A stretch of DNA of 64,000 bases, from NCBI RefSeq assembly GCF_000517625.1, contig NZ_CP007055.1, forward strand, positions 2,480,001 through 2,544,000. Reading direction: 5' to 3'. Below the pieces are notes generated by a model. The model was not told where the DNA came from and did not search any database. It saw only the letters and a list, made by a program, of their open reading frames with translations. The DNA is from Halostagnicola larsenii XH-48 (GTDB taxonomy: Archaea; Halobacteriota; Halobacteria; Halobacteriales; Natrialbaceae). Positions within the stretch are counted from its first letter, which is position 1, and every line of letters begins with the position of its first letter. Of this stretch, positions 1-8,336 are shown one piece after another. Both the position numbers and the translations under genes were made by a program.

Positions 1-694
1 AGTCGTCTAGAGTACCGCGCGTCGTTTCCGTACCAACGAATTCGTACGTTGCCGAGCTGAGGTCGACCGCATCAGCACCGGGGCCGAGCGAAACCATCAG
101 CTGCACTTCAGTGACGCCGTATTCGTTCGTGGAGATTTCTCCATCAGACTCTTGACCGCTCGAGAGCGAGAAACCGCTATTGTCTTCGATGGTAACGGTG
201 ACACCGCTTCCACCATTAGGATCCACAGAGATACTAGCAGAATCACCTGACGTGAAAGTAGTGCCACTGTAAGAATTAAGCGTGACATCGATGGTACTTT
301 CTTCAGTCAATGGAACATCGGTGATAGCAGAGCCAAAGTTATCGACATCGATAGCCGTATAGCTGTCAATTTCGTCACCGCTCCCGTCAGAAATCGTCAC
401 ATCAACGGTATCTCCTGACGAAAGATCAGTTGAACCCGTATCTAAGATGATATCTTCTTCTGTCGTCGTAAATATCTGGGAGACATCACCAGTTGACGAG
501 TCGATTGAGACGACGTTCGACACCTGATTCGTACTTTCCTGCCCCGTTGCCTCTGCCTGGGACTGCAGCAGTCCCGCAGTGTTGATCAGCACACCCGCCG
601 CAATTGCTGCGACGAGCACCATCGCGATGAACACGATGAGTGTACCGATACCCACCTGACCGCGTTCTTCTTCGTCTGTGATTTGTTCGAACAT
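1..694 (-). CDS. Archaellin (archaeal flagellin), C-terminus cut by window edge
   Basis: Filament subunit of the archaellum. The reading frame opens with [13 protein letters not shown] followed by a ~22-residue hydrophobic stretch ([21 protein letters not shown]), the class III signal peptide cut by the FlaK/PibD prepilin peptidase after the Gly of ERG. The start at 694 is fixed by this motif and its near identity to the next archaellin. At least 231 codons are present and the frame is still open at base 1. The N-terminal ~65 residues and a block near the visible end ([20 protein letters not shown]) match the downstream paralog, while the middle is divergent. It lies upstream of two promoter-like units at 781-829. 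Confidence 0.93.
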   Translation of the reverse strand, partial: MFEQITDEEERGQVGIGTLIVFIAMVLVAAIAAGVLINTAGLLQSQAEATGQESTNQVSNVVSIDSSTGDVSQIFTTTEEDIILDTGSTDLSSGDTVDVTISDGSGDEIDSYTAIDVDNFGSAITDVPLTEESTIDVTLNSYSGTTFTSGDSASISVDPNGGSGVTVTIEDNSGFSLSSGQESDGEISTNEYGVTEVQLMVSLGPGADAVDLSSATYEFVGTETTRGTLDD

Positions 695-775
695 GTGTGT
701 TTTATTACGCGCCGAGCACCCACCAGAAACGATGTTTCTGTGATATGCCGGACGTGTCTCGGCTTTCAAAGTATT

Positions 776-831
776 ATCTAATAAATATTCTTGCCGATTG
801 AGAGGTGCGGATAAGTATACTGGCCGACCAC
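776..831 (-). promoter_or_regulatory. Repeated promoter units of the first archaellin
   Basis: Read on the minus strand, two units combine a TCGGC(A/C)AG-type block with a TATA-like block a few bases downstream. One is at 811-829 (GGTCGGCCAGTATACTTAT) and one at 781-798 (ATCGGCAAGAATATTTAT). The same unit occurs three times before the second archaellin. The proximal TATA-like block would place the RNA start roughly 60 nt before the ATG at 694. The alignment was made by eye. The regulatory role is inferred. Confidence 0.55.
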
Positions 832-1167
832 ACTTCGGCCGCAAGACTAATACAAATACAGGCAAAATCGAGCGACGGAGGCCGCTTTCGACAGTGATCC
901 TTCGAACATATTAAATCTGTCCGGCGCAACCGCTCCCGGTCAGACTCACCTACCATAATAATTGATGTCAAGCAGCTACTGTCATTTGAAATTGTATTTA
1001 GATACGATAGTGAAACACTCTCGAGAAAAATTGAACCATCTCTCAACTCATTACAACTCGCTTTATGAAGACTAGTTAGAAGTCGTCACCAACTACGCTG
1101 TTCAGCATGTCCTCGAAGGAACGATCACTCGAAAAAATAACCGCTAAGACATGAGTGCGATCCGATT

Positions 1168-2109
1168 CTACAGGGAGACCGATTCGGACTCGGTCAGCGT
1201 GGACGGAGCCATCAGGATCTCATTGGTCTGGGCACCGTCTGCGGTCGTGATCGTGAACGTCGCGTCGTCACCGGCTTCGATCGTCTCGTCGCTTTCGAAG
1301 TGACCGTTATCGACATCCATGATGATTTCGGACGTGTCGCCAGACTCGAGGATTGCTGCATCCGAATCGCTGACATCGTCGTCAGTGCTGGTGATATCGA
1401 AGTCATCGAGGGTACCACGGGTGGTGTCCTTACCCACGTATTCGTACGTGGTCGACGAAAGGTCGACTGCGTCAGCACCGGGACCAAGCGAGACCATCAA
1501 CTGAACCTCTTTAACGCCGTATTCGTTAGAGGCGATTTCGGCTTCCTGATCGCTCGAGAGTTGGAGGTCACCCTCATAGTCGCTAAGAGCGATTTCCACA
1601 CCTGTATCTGCTCCGTTGGAGTGGTCCACTTCGATCGTGTCAGTTGTTTCGCCGGACAGTTGGTCAGTAGTCAGGTCTACTTCGACGGTACTCGCATTGG
1701 TCAACGTGACACCTGTCATTGCCGTTTCAAGGTCACCATATTCAGAGCCATCTGCACCAATCGTCTCGGAGTAGGTCGTAGTATCACCATCAATCGTCGT
1801 GACGGTCACGTCAATAGTATCACCATCTGTAACTGGATCTGTTCCAGAGAAAGTGAAATCTTCCGTCTGTGTGTTCGACTCATCAACGAGTGTCGAGACG
1901 ACACCAGTCGACGAATCGATCGAGACGACGTTCGAAACCTGATTCGTACTTTCTTGACCCGTTGCTTCTGCCTGGGACTGGAGAAGACCTGCAGTGTTAA
2001 TGAGAACACCTGCCGCAATCGCTGCGACAAGAACCATCGCGATAAAGACGATGAGGGTACCGATTCCCACCTGACCGCGTTCTTCTTCGTCTGTAATTTG
2101 CTCAAACAT
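1168..2109 (-). CDS. Archaellin (archaeal flagellin)
   Basis: Complete 313-residue archaellin, a normal to slightly long size for haloarchaea. Residues 1-12 are [12 protein letters not shown], the class III leader; residues 13-38 are the hydrophobic helix that packs in the filament core; the rest is the acidic, Thr/Ser-rich exposed domain. A NAS sequon is visible in TLTNASTVE, a possible N-glycosylation site. The frame stays open to 2232, but the leader motif sets the start at 2109. The C-terminal third contains the block shared with the first archaellin ([20 protein letters not shown]). The two genes run in the same direction with about 470 bp between them, and each has its own repeated promoter units, so they may be separate transcripts. 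Confidence 0.95.
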   Translation of the reverse strand: MFEQITDEEERGQVGIGTLIVFIAMVLVAAIAAGVLINTAGLLQSQAEATGQESTNQVSNVVSIDSSTGVVSTLVDESNTQTEDFTFSGTDPVTDGDTIDVTVTTIDGDTTTYSETIGADGSEYGDLETAMTGVTLTNASTVEVDLTTDQLSGETTDTIEVDHSNGADTGVEIALSDYEGDLQLSSDQEAEIASNEYGVKEVQLMVSLGPGADAVDLSSTTYEYVGKDTTRGTLDDFDITSTDDDVSDSDAAILESGDTSEIIMDVDNGHFESDETIEAGDDATFTITTADGAQTNEILMAPSTLTESESVSL

Positions 2110-2232
2110 TGTCTGTGTATGTTCGCCCGGAGCACACCACCACAGTGCTACCCGCACATCTGTTGGCGACTGCCGGAACGTATTCTCGAGTTCCAACCAA
2201 TCTGTATTAAGTCTATTCGCCAGATCTGACAC

Positions 2233-2316
2233 TATATAACTCTACTTGCCGACCCCTGTACGCCTTAAATCTACTCGCCGTCGGCGGTTCTTGGTATATA
2301 ATACTACTTGCCGACC
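2233..2316 (-). promoter_or_regulatory. Triple promoter-like repeat of the second archaellin
   Basis: Three units occur on the minus strand, at 2316-2295, 2283-2265 and 2254-2233. The first and third are nearly identical: GGTCGGCAAGTAG, three bases, then TATATA at the same spacing. The middle one is GACGGCGAGTAGATTTAA. Spacing between units is about 29 and 33 bp, close to three helical turns. The last TATATA lies 124-129 nt before the ATG at 2109. Whether each unit is a promoter or a TATA-adjacent activator site cannot be told from the sequence. Confidence 0.6.
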
Positions 2317-2356
2317 GCCAAATTCTAAAATATCCATCATAGGATTTGGGCGAGAC

Positions 2357-2363
2357 ACTTAAG
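2357..2363 (+). promoter_or_regulatory. TATA-like box for the zinc-finger gene
   Basis: ACTTAAG is centred 28 nt before the ATG at 2388. This is the spacing expected for a leaderless haloarchaeal transcript and it supports choosing 2388 over the upstream in-frame ATG at 2346. Confidence 0.45.
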
Positions 2364-2387
2364 CCCGCCGACCAAGATTTCACGAGT

Positions 2388-2600
2388 ATGGACATTATCG
2401 ACGGGGAGAAAGTCGAGTGTAGCCGCTGTGACGAAGTCACCGACTTAGAAGAGGTCAACGTGCTCGGAAAGCGCCACAACCGAACGTACGCGAAACCGAT
2501 CTGCGACGACTGTCTCGACGGAATTGGGGTCCCGCGAGGGTACGAACTCGAGCGCGACGTGAGCTATCTCAAGCAGGGATCGAACGAAACTCACTCCTGA
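2388..2600 (+). CDS. Small two-CxxC zinc-finger protein
   Basis: A 70-residue protein with CSRC at residues 11-14 and CDDC at 39-42, which could form one treble-clef or ribbon-type zinc site. The rest is acidic with no membrane segment. Small proteins of this type are abundant in haloarchaea, and several are regulators of metabolism or biofilm formation, but the role of this one is unknown. It stands alone between the archaellin promoter region and a decayed antitoxin gene. The start is chosen from the TATA-like box 28 nt upstream; an in-frame ATG at 2346 would add 14 residues. Confidence 0.7.
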   Translation: MDIIDGEKVECSRCDEVTDLEEVNVLGKRHNRTYAKPICDDCLDGIGVPRGYELERDVSYLKQGSNETHS

Positions 2601-2689
2601 GCACCGCCGGTCGAACCCGTCTTTTGCGGCTCGCGCGCAGATTGGGGAGCCGACGGCTCGAGTCACCTCGAGATCGAACGGTACATCGC

Positions 2690-2987
2690 TCCTCGGTTGG
2701 GGTTACCGTGCCGCTTCGAACGACAGCGCGGTGGCGCTGCGCAATCGGGTCGACGGCTTCGTCAATCGGGGTCGTTTCCCCGAGTTCGGAAGCAGTTTCC
2801 GCAGTGAGACAGCCGTGCGTTCGATGATCTGTTCGGGGGTGTCTGCAGGTTCGATGACGACCGTTTCACCCGCCTCGTGAATCGATACCTCGACCCAGGA
2901 TACTCTCGAGTCCCGGGCGTACTCTTGAGGCGCTCTCGAATCTCCTGCGGGAGGACGACCCGTCCGTTCGAGTCTCCGTTGGTCTAT
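2690..2987 (-). pseudogene. Decayed AbrB/SpoVT-type antitoxin or regulator gene
   Basis: Pieces of one AbrB-like protein appear in three frames, in order. First comes NGRVVLPQEIRERL (near 2978-2935), the classic swapped-hairpin signature. Next is VEVSIHEAGETVVIEP followed by ADTPEQIIER. Last is ETASELGETTPIDEAVDPIA followed by QRHRAVVRSG (ending near 2706). Two frameshifts separate them. The expected start also appears broken: ATAGACCAAC stands where an ATG-ACC would fit, leaving an in-frame TAG. No matching toxin gene is seen next to it. Homology is by motif recognition only. Confidence 0.6.
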
Positions 2988-3180
2988 CCCTAATTTGGGT
3001 GGGACGAGCACACCGAGTAGATCCCATAGCCTCGCTCGCTTCCGCTCGAGATCCAAGAGAATGTATAAATCTAAATGGGTAAAATAATAGAGAGAATATA
3101 AAGAAAAATGTACATTATTTATTTACTGTATGAACGGGTTGCAGAAATATTATTACAGATGCGAAGTAATTCTTCATCGC

Positions 3181-5877
3181 ATGTTTGAAAACGGCCGTCA
3201 CGGTATTGACCGGCGATCCGTACTGAAATCGACCGCTGCACTCCTTGCGGGAACTGCCTTTGCGTCCGTCCCCGCTCAGGCGTATCACTATGATGCGAAG
3301 ATCCACTACGAACCTGAACTGGACGAGGAGAAACTCATGGAATTATCAGTTCACGGGTATGAGGTCTTCGAAGAGGGAGTCAGATTCGACCTTGGCGAAT
3401 ACGACGGGTATATCAGCTTGTTCGACGACGACCTCGCCCGCGTTTCGATCCTCGAGGAAGACGAAGAGGTATACGAGTCCCGCGGGATTGCCAACGGCCG
3501 TGAAGAGTGGGAGACGCCGACCTTTAGCGTCGACGAGACCGAGAATACCATCGTAATTGATACGGAAACCATCACTGTCGAGGTCCAGAAAGACCTCTTC
3601 GGCGTGAAGTTTCTCGACGAGAAGGGAAACGTCGTCAACGAAGACTACCTCGACAACGGAACGGCGGGGTACGAAGGGGACAAACCCTACGCATACAAGA
3701 AAGCCGACGCGGACGAGTCCTTCTACGGCTTCGGCGAACAGCCGGAACTCACTCTCGACCAGCGCGGCAAGAAAATCGAGAATTGGAACACCGATCAGTA
3801 CGGCTACGGAAACACCAGCGACTACGTCTACACGTCGGTTCCCTTCTTCGTCGGGTTAAAGGATACAGGTGCGTACGGCCTCTTCTTCGACAATCCATCG
3901 CACTCGGTCTTCCACATGGCCGACGACCCGAACGCCTCCGGAGAGAGCTACGATTCTCGGGCGGAAGAAGACTACTACTACTTCCTGGCTGATGGCGGCC
4001 AGCTAACCTACTACTTCGCGTACGGCCCCGAGATCAGTGACGTTCTCGAGCGATACACGGACCTCACGGGGACGATTCCCCTCCCGCCCAAGTGGGCTAT
4101 CGCGTATCATCAGAGCAAGTGGGAGTATAGTCCAGCGGAGCTTGCCGAGGTACCCCAGCGGTATCGCGAGGAGGAAATCCCGCTGGACGCGATGCACTTC
4201 GACATCGGGTACATGGACGACTATCGCGTCTTCACCATTCAAGGGACCCACCGAGAGGCACTTAATACGCTCAACGGAGAGGTGCCCGAGCTCAAGACAG
4301 TCGTGGTCAACGATCCCGGCGTCGCAGTCGACAAAACGGCCGACGTTGATGGCGACGGCGAGGACGAACTCTACGGTCCCTACCTCGAGGGAACCTTGAA
4401 CGGGTACTGGACCAAGAACGCCAGCGGCGATACGTTCTACGGACCGGTCTGGCCGGCCCAGGACGTCGCCGACGATCCCACGGACGCGGTGTGGCCGGAC
4501 TTCTCGCGATCCGAGGTTCGCGAGTGGTGGGCCGAACAGCACGACGTATTCTTCGACGCCGGCTTTGACGGGATCAAAAACGACATGGGCGAACCCGCGG
4601 TGTTCCAAAAGAACGAGAAGTACGACTGGACGATGCCGGCGGACAACATCCACGGCGCGGGCACAGAGACGATGCTCCACGAGGAGTACCACAACATGTA
4701 CGGATTCGACTACGCCCGTGCATCCCGCAAGGCGTACGATCTCTACAAGCCCGACCAACGGCCGTTCTTGCTCAATCGGAACCTGTACGCGGGCGGGCAG
4801 CGATTCGCGGCGATCTGGACCGGCGACAACGTCAGCGAGTGGATGCACCTGCGGATGTCAATCCCGATGCAACTGAATCTCGGACTGTCGGGAATGGCGT
4901 TTTGCGGCCACGATGTCGGCGGCTTCGCCAACCGACCCACGCCGGAGCTGTTCAAGCGCTGGATGGAACTGGGCGCGTTCATCCCGTACTTCCGGAACCA
5001 CACCGACACGCACCGAAAGTCCGATCAAGAGGTCGACGTGCGCAACCAGCATCCCTGGACGTTCGGCGAGGAGGCCCTCGAGATCAGCAAGAAGTACATC
5101 GAACTGCGCTACCGACTGATGCCGTACCTCTATAACGAATTCGAAGAGTCCGCCGAAACCGGCAAGCCGATCCAGCAGCCGCTGGTCTATCACTTCCAGG
5201 ACGATCCGGACACCCGGGATATCACCGATCAATTCATGTTCGGTGATAACATGATGATCGCGCCGGTCGTCGAGCAAGGCGCGACTTCGCGCGAGGTGTA
5301 CCTGCCCGAAAGCGAGACCTGGGTCGACTTCTGGACCAACGAGGTCTACGACGGCGACCAAACGATCACCGTCGATGCGCCGATCGATCACCTGCCGATC
5401 TTCGTGCGGAAGGACTCGATCGTTCCGATGCGTGATGTCCAGCAGTACACCGGTGAGAAACCGCTGACGACGCTTGAACTTCGCACTTACCTCGACGGGG
5501 AGGCCACCTACACCTTCTACGAGGACGACGGCGAGACTCGAGCCTTCGAAGATGGAGAGTACAATGTCACGCACTTCTCCGTCTCGGAGAACAACGGCGG
5601 TGTCGTCACCTTTGAACGTGAACTCGAGGTGCAGAACTACGACGATTCGGAGCTCTCGTCGTACCTGCTGACCCTCGACCTCTCGGCGGCCCCGCGGAAA
5701 GTTCAGGCCGGCCCGACGAAGTATGAGGAGGTCGACGCCGACGACGTCGCGGACGTCCCTGAATCGTTCGCCTACGATGCTGAGGCAGACGCAGTGTCGG
5801 TCCACATTCCTGTCGACGAAGACCAGGACGTGAAACTGTTCTTCAACGGCGGTTCCAACCCTGGACGCGGTCGGTAA
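3181..5877 (+). CDS. Secreted glycoside hydrolase family 31 (alpha-glucosidase/xylosidase type)
   Basis: An 898-residue enzyme starting with a Tat signal peptide (DRRSVLKSTAALLAGTAFAS, residues ~10-29), so it is exported folded. GH31 hallmarks follow: an N-terminal beta-sandwich, the HFDIGYMDDYRVF strand, the nucleophile loop GIKNDMGEPAVF with Asp468, the acid/base loop WTGDN with Asp549, and GHDVGGF. A C-terminal beta domain completes the fold. It likely releases glucose or xylose from alpha-linked oligosaccharides outside the cell; exact substrate not readable. The start at 3181 gives the Tat motif a normal n-region; an in-frame ATG at 3130 would add 17 residues. No transporter gene is adjacent. 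Confidence 0.93.
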   Translation: MFENGRHGIDRRSVLKSTAALLAGTAFASVPAQAYHYDAKIHYEPELDEEKLMELSVHGYEVFEEGVRFDLGEYDGYISLFDDDLARVSILEEDEEVYESRGIANGREEWETPTFSVDETENTIVIDTETITVEVQKDLFGVKFLDEKGNVVNEDYLDNGTAGYEGDKPYAYKKADADESFYGFGEQPELTLDQRGKKIENWNTDQYGYGNTSDYVYTSVPFFVGLKDTGAYGLFFDNPSHSVFHMADDPNASGESYDSRAEEDYYYFLADGGQLTYYFAYGPEISDVLERYTDLTGTIPLPPKWAIAYHQSKWEYSPAELAEVPQRYREEEIPLDAMHFDIGYMDDYRVFTIQGTHREALNTLNGEVPELKTVVVNDPGVAVDKTADVDGDGEDELYGPYLEGTLNGYWTKNASGDTFYGPVWPAQDVADDPTDAVWPDFSRSEVREWWAEQHDVFFDAGFDGIKNDMGEPAVFQKNEKYDWTMPADNIHGAGTETMLHEEYHNMYGFDYARASRKAYDLYKPDQRPFLLNRNLYAGGQRFAAIWTGDNVSEWMHLRMSIPMQLNLGLSGMAFCGHDVGGFANRPTPELFKRWMELGAFIPYFRNHTDTHRKSDQEVDVRNQHPWTFGEEALEISKKYIELRYRLMPYLYNEFEESAETGKPIQQPLVYHFQDDPDTRDITDQFMFGDNMMIAPVVEQGATSREVYLPESETWVDFWTNEVYDGDQTITVDAPIDHLPIFVRKDSIVPMRDVQQYTGEKPLTTLELRTYLDGEATYTFYEDDGETRAFEDGEYNVTHFSVSENNGGVVTFERELEVQNYDDSELSSYLLTLDLSAAPRKVQAGPTKYEEVDADDVADVPESFAYDAEADAVSVHIPVDEDQDVKLFFNGGSNPGRGR

Positions 5878-6325
5878 GCGTCGAGAATTCGATCACAATA
5901 TTTCGAGTGTTGCGTATCGAACCGAGAGACGAAAGAGACCAGCACTCGAGCCTCCCCTCCACAACCAATCCCAAGTACTCATCAGTGAGTGAAAGTCATG
6001 GGGAGAAATATATAGAATCGGCATTTCACCCCTATTTCGAGCCGGAATTCAGTCGAATCGACCCCGGATTCGAACCCGTTCGCTTCGACTCGAGAAGGGG
6101 TCCCAAACCACAAGACGTGAGCCCGATCTCCAACCATCAGCGCCGACGGTGGTTCCACCCGAAACGGACGGTCGGACGACGTGCCTCGAGCGGACCCGAA
6201 CGGAAACTCGAGCGGGCTTCGCGTGCGCGCGTAGATTAAATTAAGTCATCCATCGCCAGTCCACACGAGGAGCGCCGGCTGAAAGTTAGTCTCGTCGGAC
6301 GTTATTTTCACTCCGAAACAGTAGC

Positions 6326-6330
6326 TATAT
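6326..6330 (+). promoter_or_regulatory. TATA-like box before a foldable segment
   Basis: TATAT inside GCTATATGAC is centred 26 nt before an ATG at 6354. It predicts transcription starting at about 6353-6356, at the left edge of the foldable segment described next. Confidence 0.35.
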
Positions 6331-6353
6331 GACACTACAGTACAATCGCCCAA

Positions 6354-6461
6354 ATGGAAGTCATGGACTCCGCGCACGGGGGCGTTTTGTATTTGAAATG
6401 CCCCGGGTGGTCAGAGCACCCGAGACGTGGCTTCCAAACCCGAGAGGGTTTGTCAACCATG
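6354..6461 (+). other. Candidate structured RNA or short leaderless gene
   Basis: Three adjacent hairpins can be drawn. They are 6379-6404 (9 bp, one G-T pair, 8-nt loop), 6405-6421 (GGGTG/CACCC, 7-nt loop) and 6435-6452 (CAAACCC/GGGTTTG closed by a GAGA tetraloop). CATGG at 6362-6366 can pair with CCATG at 6457-6461 and close them into a multibranch shape. A TATA-like box lies at the right distance upstream. The alternative is a leaderless 75-codon ORF (6354-6581) whose TGA overlaps the next GTG start by 4 bp, but its protein is basic and unlike haloarchaeal proteins. The rest of 5878-6577 shows nothing else recognisable. Confidence 0.3.
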
Positions 6462-6577
6462 TTCGGATCTATTCTCCGCGGGCTTAAACATCCCGTCCGA
6501 CAGTCGAATCGAACGACCAATACCGCTGCCCTCGAGCGATTGCGACCGTGGGCGGCGGCCATCGGAGGTGGGCGACG

Positions 6578-6793
6578 GTGACCGACTCGAGGAGACCTCT
6601 CCTCCTCGACATCGTCGCGGTTCTCGAACGCCACGGCCTGCCGCCGGACGCCTACCGGCTGGGCGACGAAATCGACCCCGAGGCCGTCGAACGCGTCCTC
6701 GAGTCCGGCGGGCCGGACACCGAAGTTCGGTGCTCGGTTCGGGACGTGCCGCTGGTGGTTACCCCCGACGGTCCGCGGGTGATCGACGCGTGA
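6578..6793 (+). CDS. Small haloarchaeal protein resembling a HalOD1-type domain
   Basis: A 71-residue acidic protein: VTDSRRPLLLDIVAVLERHG, then a PPDAYRLGDEIDPEAVERVL segment and a short beta-rich tail. The pattern helix - PP - acidic - IDP(E/D)A(V/L) - beta hairpin recalls HalOD1 output domains but is shorter, so the assignment is tentative. GTG at 6578 is preceded by GGAGGTG at 6564-6570, a good Shine-Dalgarno match at ordinary spacing, which decides the start. The TGA overlaps the start of the next small zinc-ribbon gene (GTGA), so the two are probably translated together. Confidence 0.65.
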   Translation: MTDSRRPLLLDIVAVLERHGLPPDAYRLGDEIDPEAVERVLESGGPDTEVRCSVRDVPLVVTPDGPRVIDA

Positions 6794-7029
6794 GCGAGTC
6801 CGAACGCGACGCCGACCGCACGAACGCCGCCGACTCGAGCGACGACCGCTCGAGCGCTGAGCACGCGAGCGACGACTGGGCGAACGAAACCGACCTGGAC
6901 CCCGAGGAATCCCCGTTCCCGCAGTGTCCCCGCTGTGGCCGCCCCGTCACTCGCGTGACCTCCACCGGCCCCACCGACCACACCGCCAGTCCATGCGGGT
7001 GTCGCGTGAGTCCGAACCTACTCGAGTAG
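6790..7029 (+). CDS. Small CPxCG zinc-ribbon protein
   Basis: A 79-residue protein with a disordered acidic N-terminal half (many Asp, Ser, Glu) and a C-terminal ribbon. CPRCG lies at residues 46-50 and CGC near 70-72, together enough to hold one zinc ion. GTG at 6790 overlaps the upstream stop by 4 bp (GTGA). Small CPxCG proteins are typical haloarchaeal products, often regulators; this one's target is unknown. Translational coupling to the preceding HalOD1-like protein suggests they act in the same process. Confidence 0.65.
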   Translation: MSESERDADRTNAADSSDDRSSAEHASDDWANETDLDPEESPFPQCPRCGRPVTRVTSTGPTDHTASPCGCRVSPNLLE

Positions 7030-7136
7030 CCGCGTCCGGACTGCTGCTCCCCGACCGGTTTTTCCGTTCCCCGTTTCGACGCGCGAAAGGTCGACTCGAG
7101 CGATGCCTATGGTGGCGATTCGATGGGGGTCGCGGC

Positions 7137-7230
7137 GAAACCGCCTCGAAGATCGAAATCGCCGTTATCCGGACTCGCCGGATGATCACCCTTTGGCGGT
7201 TTCAAAATGTGGCACCGAAAACACATTTTG
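7137..7230. repeat. Nested inverted repeats in a 570-bp gene-free stretch
   Basis: GAAACCGCC (7137-7145) is the exact complement of GGCGGTTTC (7195-7203). Inside lies ATCCGG-ACTCG-CCGGAT (7167-7183), and directly after comes CAAAATGTG (7203-7211) with CACATTTTG (7222-7230). The three perfect stems fit within 94 bp. No ORF or known family is recognised in 7030-7598, where this is the only structure I see. It could be an RNA element at the end of the preceding small operon or a protein-binding region. Confidence 0.5.
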
Positions 7231-7598
7231 AGGATCCATACGGGTATCGGAGGGGCGAAGACGAACTCGAGTCGGAGACTGTTCGAGGCAGTGTTTGAAT
7301 CGCACTCGAACGAAATCCGGCGATTGGACACACCCCCGATTTTCAGCGAAAATACCTAACGAGACGGTATCATCCGCTCTGTGAGAAGACCGCGATCAAC
7401 CCATCTACACGTCCGGTTCGTCCGATCGAGCACAGAGTGACAAGCAGCCAGTGTAGAGAGCACCTACCCGCAATCCCGAACAGCAGCGGGAACCGGCTCT
7501 CGAGGGGCCACTCTAGAGGAGAATCACGAAACGAAGACAATACGCACTGACTACAGGTCCGCTACGGGATTTTGGCCGTCGATTTCGTACGTACGCAC

Positions 7599-8321
7599 AT
7601 GCCCGACGACCACTCGACCGACGAACCCCTCGAGCGCGAGGACGAGGAGATCGCCGCCGAGATAGCGGGCGACGCCGAGTCGCTCCTCGACGCGCTCCCC
7701 CACTACTACAGGGGTGAGATCACCCAGACGACGACCGCTCAGGACCGGATCGATCAGACGACCAACTGGGCGATCACAGTCCTCGCGGCCCTGCTCTCGG
7801 TCGTCTTCTCGAGCCCGGACATGCCGGCGTACCTGCTGTTGGTCGGCATGGTCATCCTGGCCGTCTTTCTCTCGTTCGAGGTTCGTCGGTACCGGTTTTA
7901 CGACCTCTACCGGTCTCGAGTGCGCTTCTTCCAGGAGAACGTCTTCGCGAACGCCCTCGATCCGCAGGGCGTCGAACACGCCAGGTGGCGCGAAGAGCTG
8001 GGCGAGGATCTCCGCTACCCCACGTTCAAAGTTAGCTTGCTCGAGGCGCTCTCCCGGCGTGTGCGTCGGATTTACGCCCTGTTGTTCGCGGTGCTGGGCG
8101 TCTCGTGGGTCGCGAAAGTCACGCTGTTCACCCCGGAGGCGCGGTGGACGGAGGCCGCGGAGTTGCCGGGCATTCCCGGGACCGTCGTGGCCGGGATACT
8201 CGCCCTGTTTTTCCTCGCGCTCGTCGTGCTCGCGAAGTGGCCGGGCTCGCGCGAAGCGAAAGGAGAGATCCACGGCGAGGAACCCGGAGAGTGGAAAGAA
8301 ACGGACGAAGAGGGGGCGTGA
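7599..8321 (+). CDS. DUF2270 family membrane protein
   Basis: A 240-residue protein with an acidic N-terminus, four hydrophobic segments in two hairpin pairs (about residues 58-92 and 154-213) and a charged cytoplasmic loop between them. The loop is rich in Arg and aromatic residues (EVRRYRFYDLYRSRVRFFQE). This architecture matches DUF2270, a conserved archaeal/bacterial inner-membrane family with no assigned function. The tail is again acidic. The start at 7599 (MPDDHSTDEP) avoids a basic nine-residue extension from 7572. It converges with cheF, leaving only 15 bp between the two stops. Confidence 0.8.
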   Translation: MPDDHSTDEPLEREDEEIAAEIAGDAESLLDALPHYYRGEITQTTTAQDRIDQTTNWAITVLAALLSVVFSSPDMPAYLLLVGMVILAVFLSFEVRRYRFYDLYRSRVRFFQENVFANALDPQGVEHARWREELGEDLRYPTFKVSLLEALSRRVRRIYALLFAVLGVSWVAKVTLFTPEARWTEAAELPGIPGTVVAGILALFFLALVVLAKWPGSREAKGEIHGEEPGEWKETDEEGA

Positions 8322-8336
8322 CGGTACCCGCGAGCG

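Noticed and set aside
774-1046. 90-codon minus-strand ORF in the gap upstream of the first archaellin
   Set aside because: It overlaps the repeated promoter units and its composition is not halophilic.
5907-6239. 110-codon plus-strand ORF after the GH31 gene
   Set aside because: Basic, Arg/His/Pro-rich product with no motif and no promoter or ribosome site; looks like chance.
6401-6470. tRNA-like look (GTGGTCAGAG, then CTTCCAAACC)
   Set aside because: No T-loop (GGTTCRANNCC) at the right distance, acceptor ends do not pair, and stem lengths do not fit any isoacceptor.
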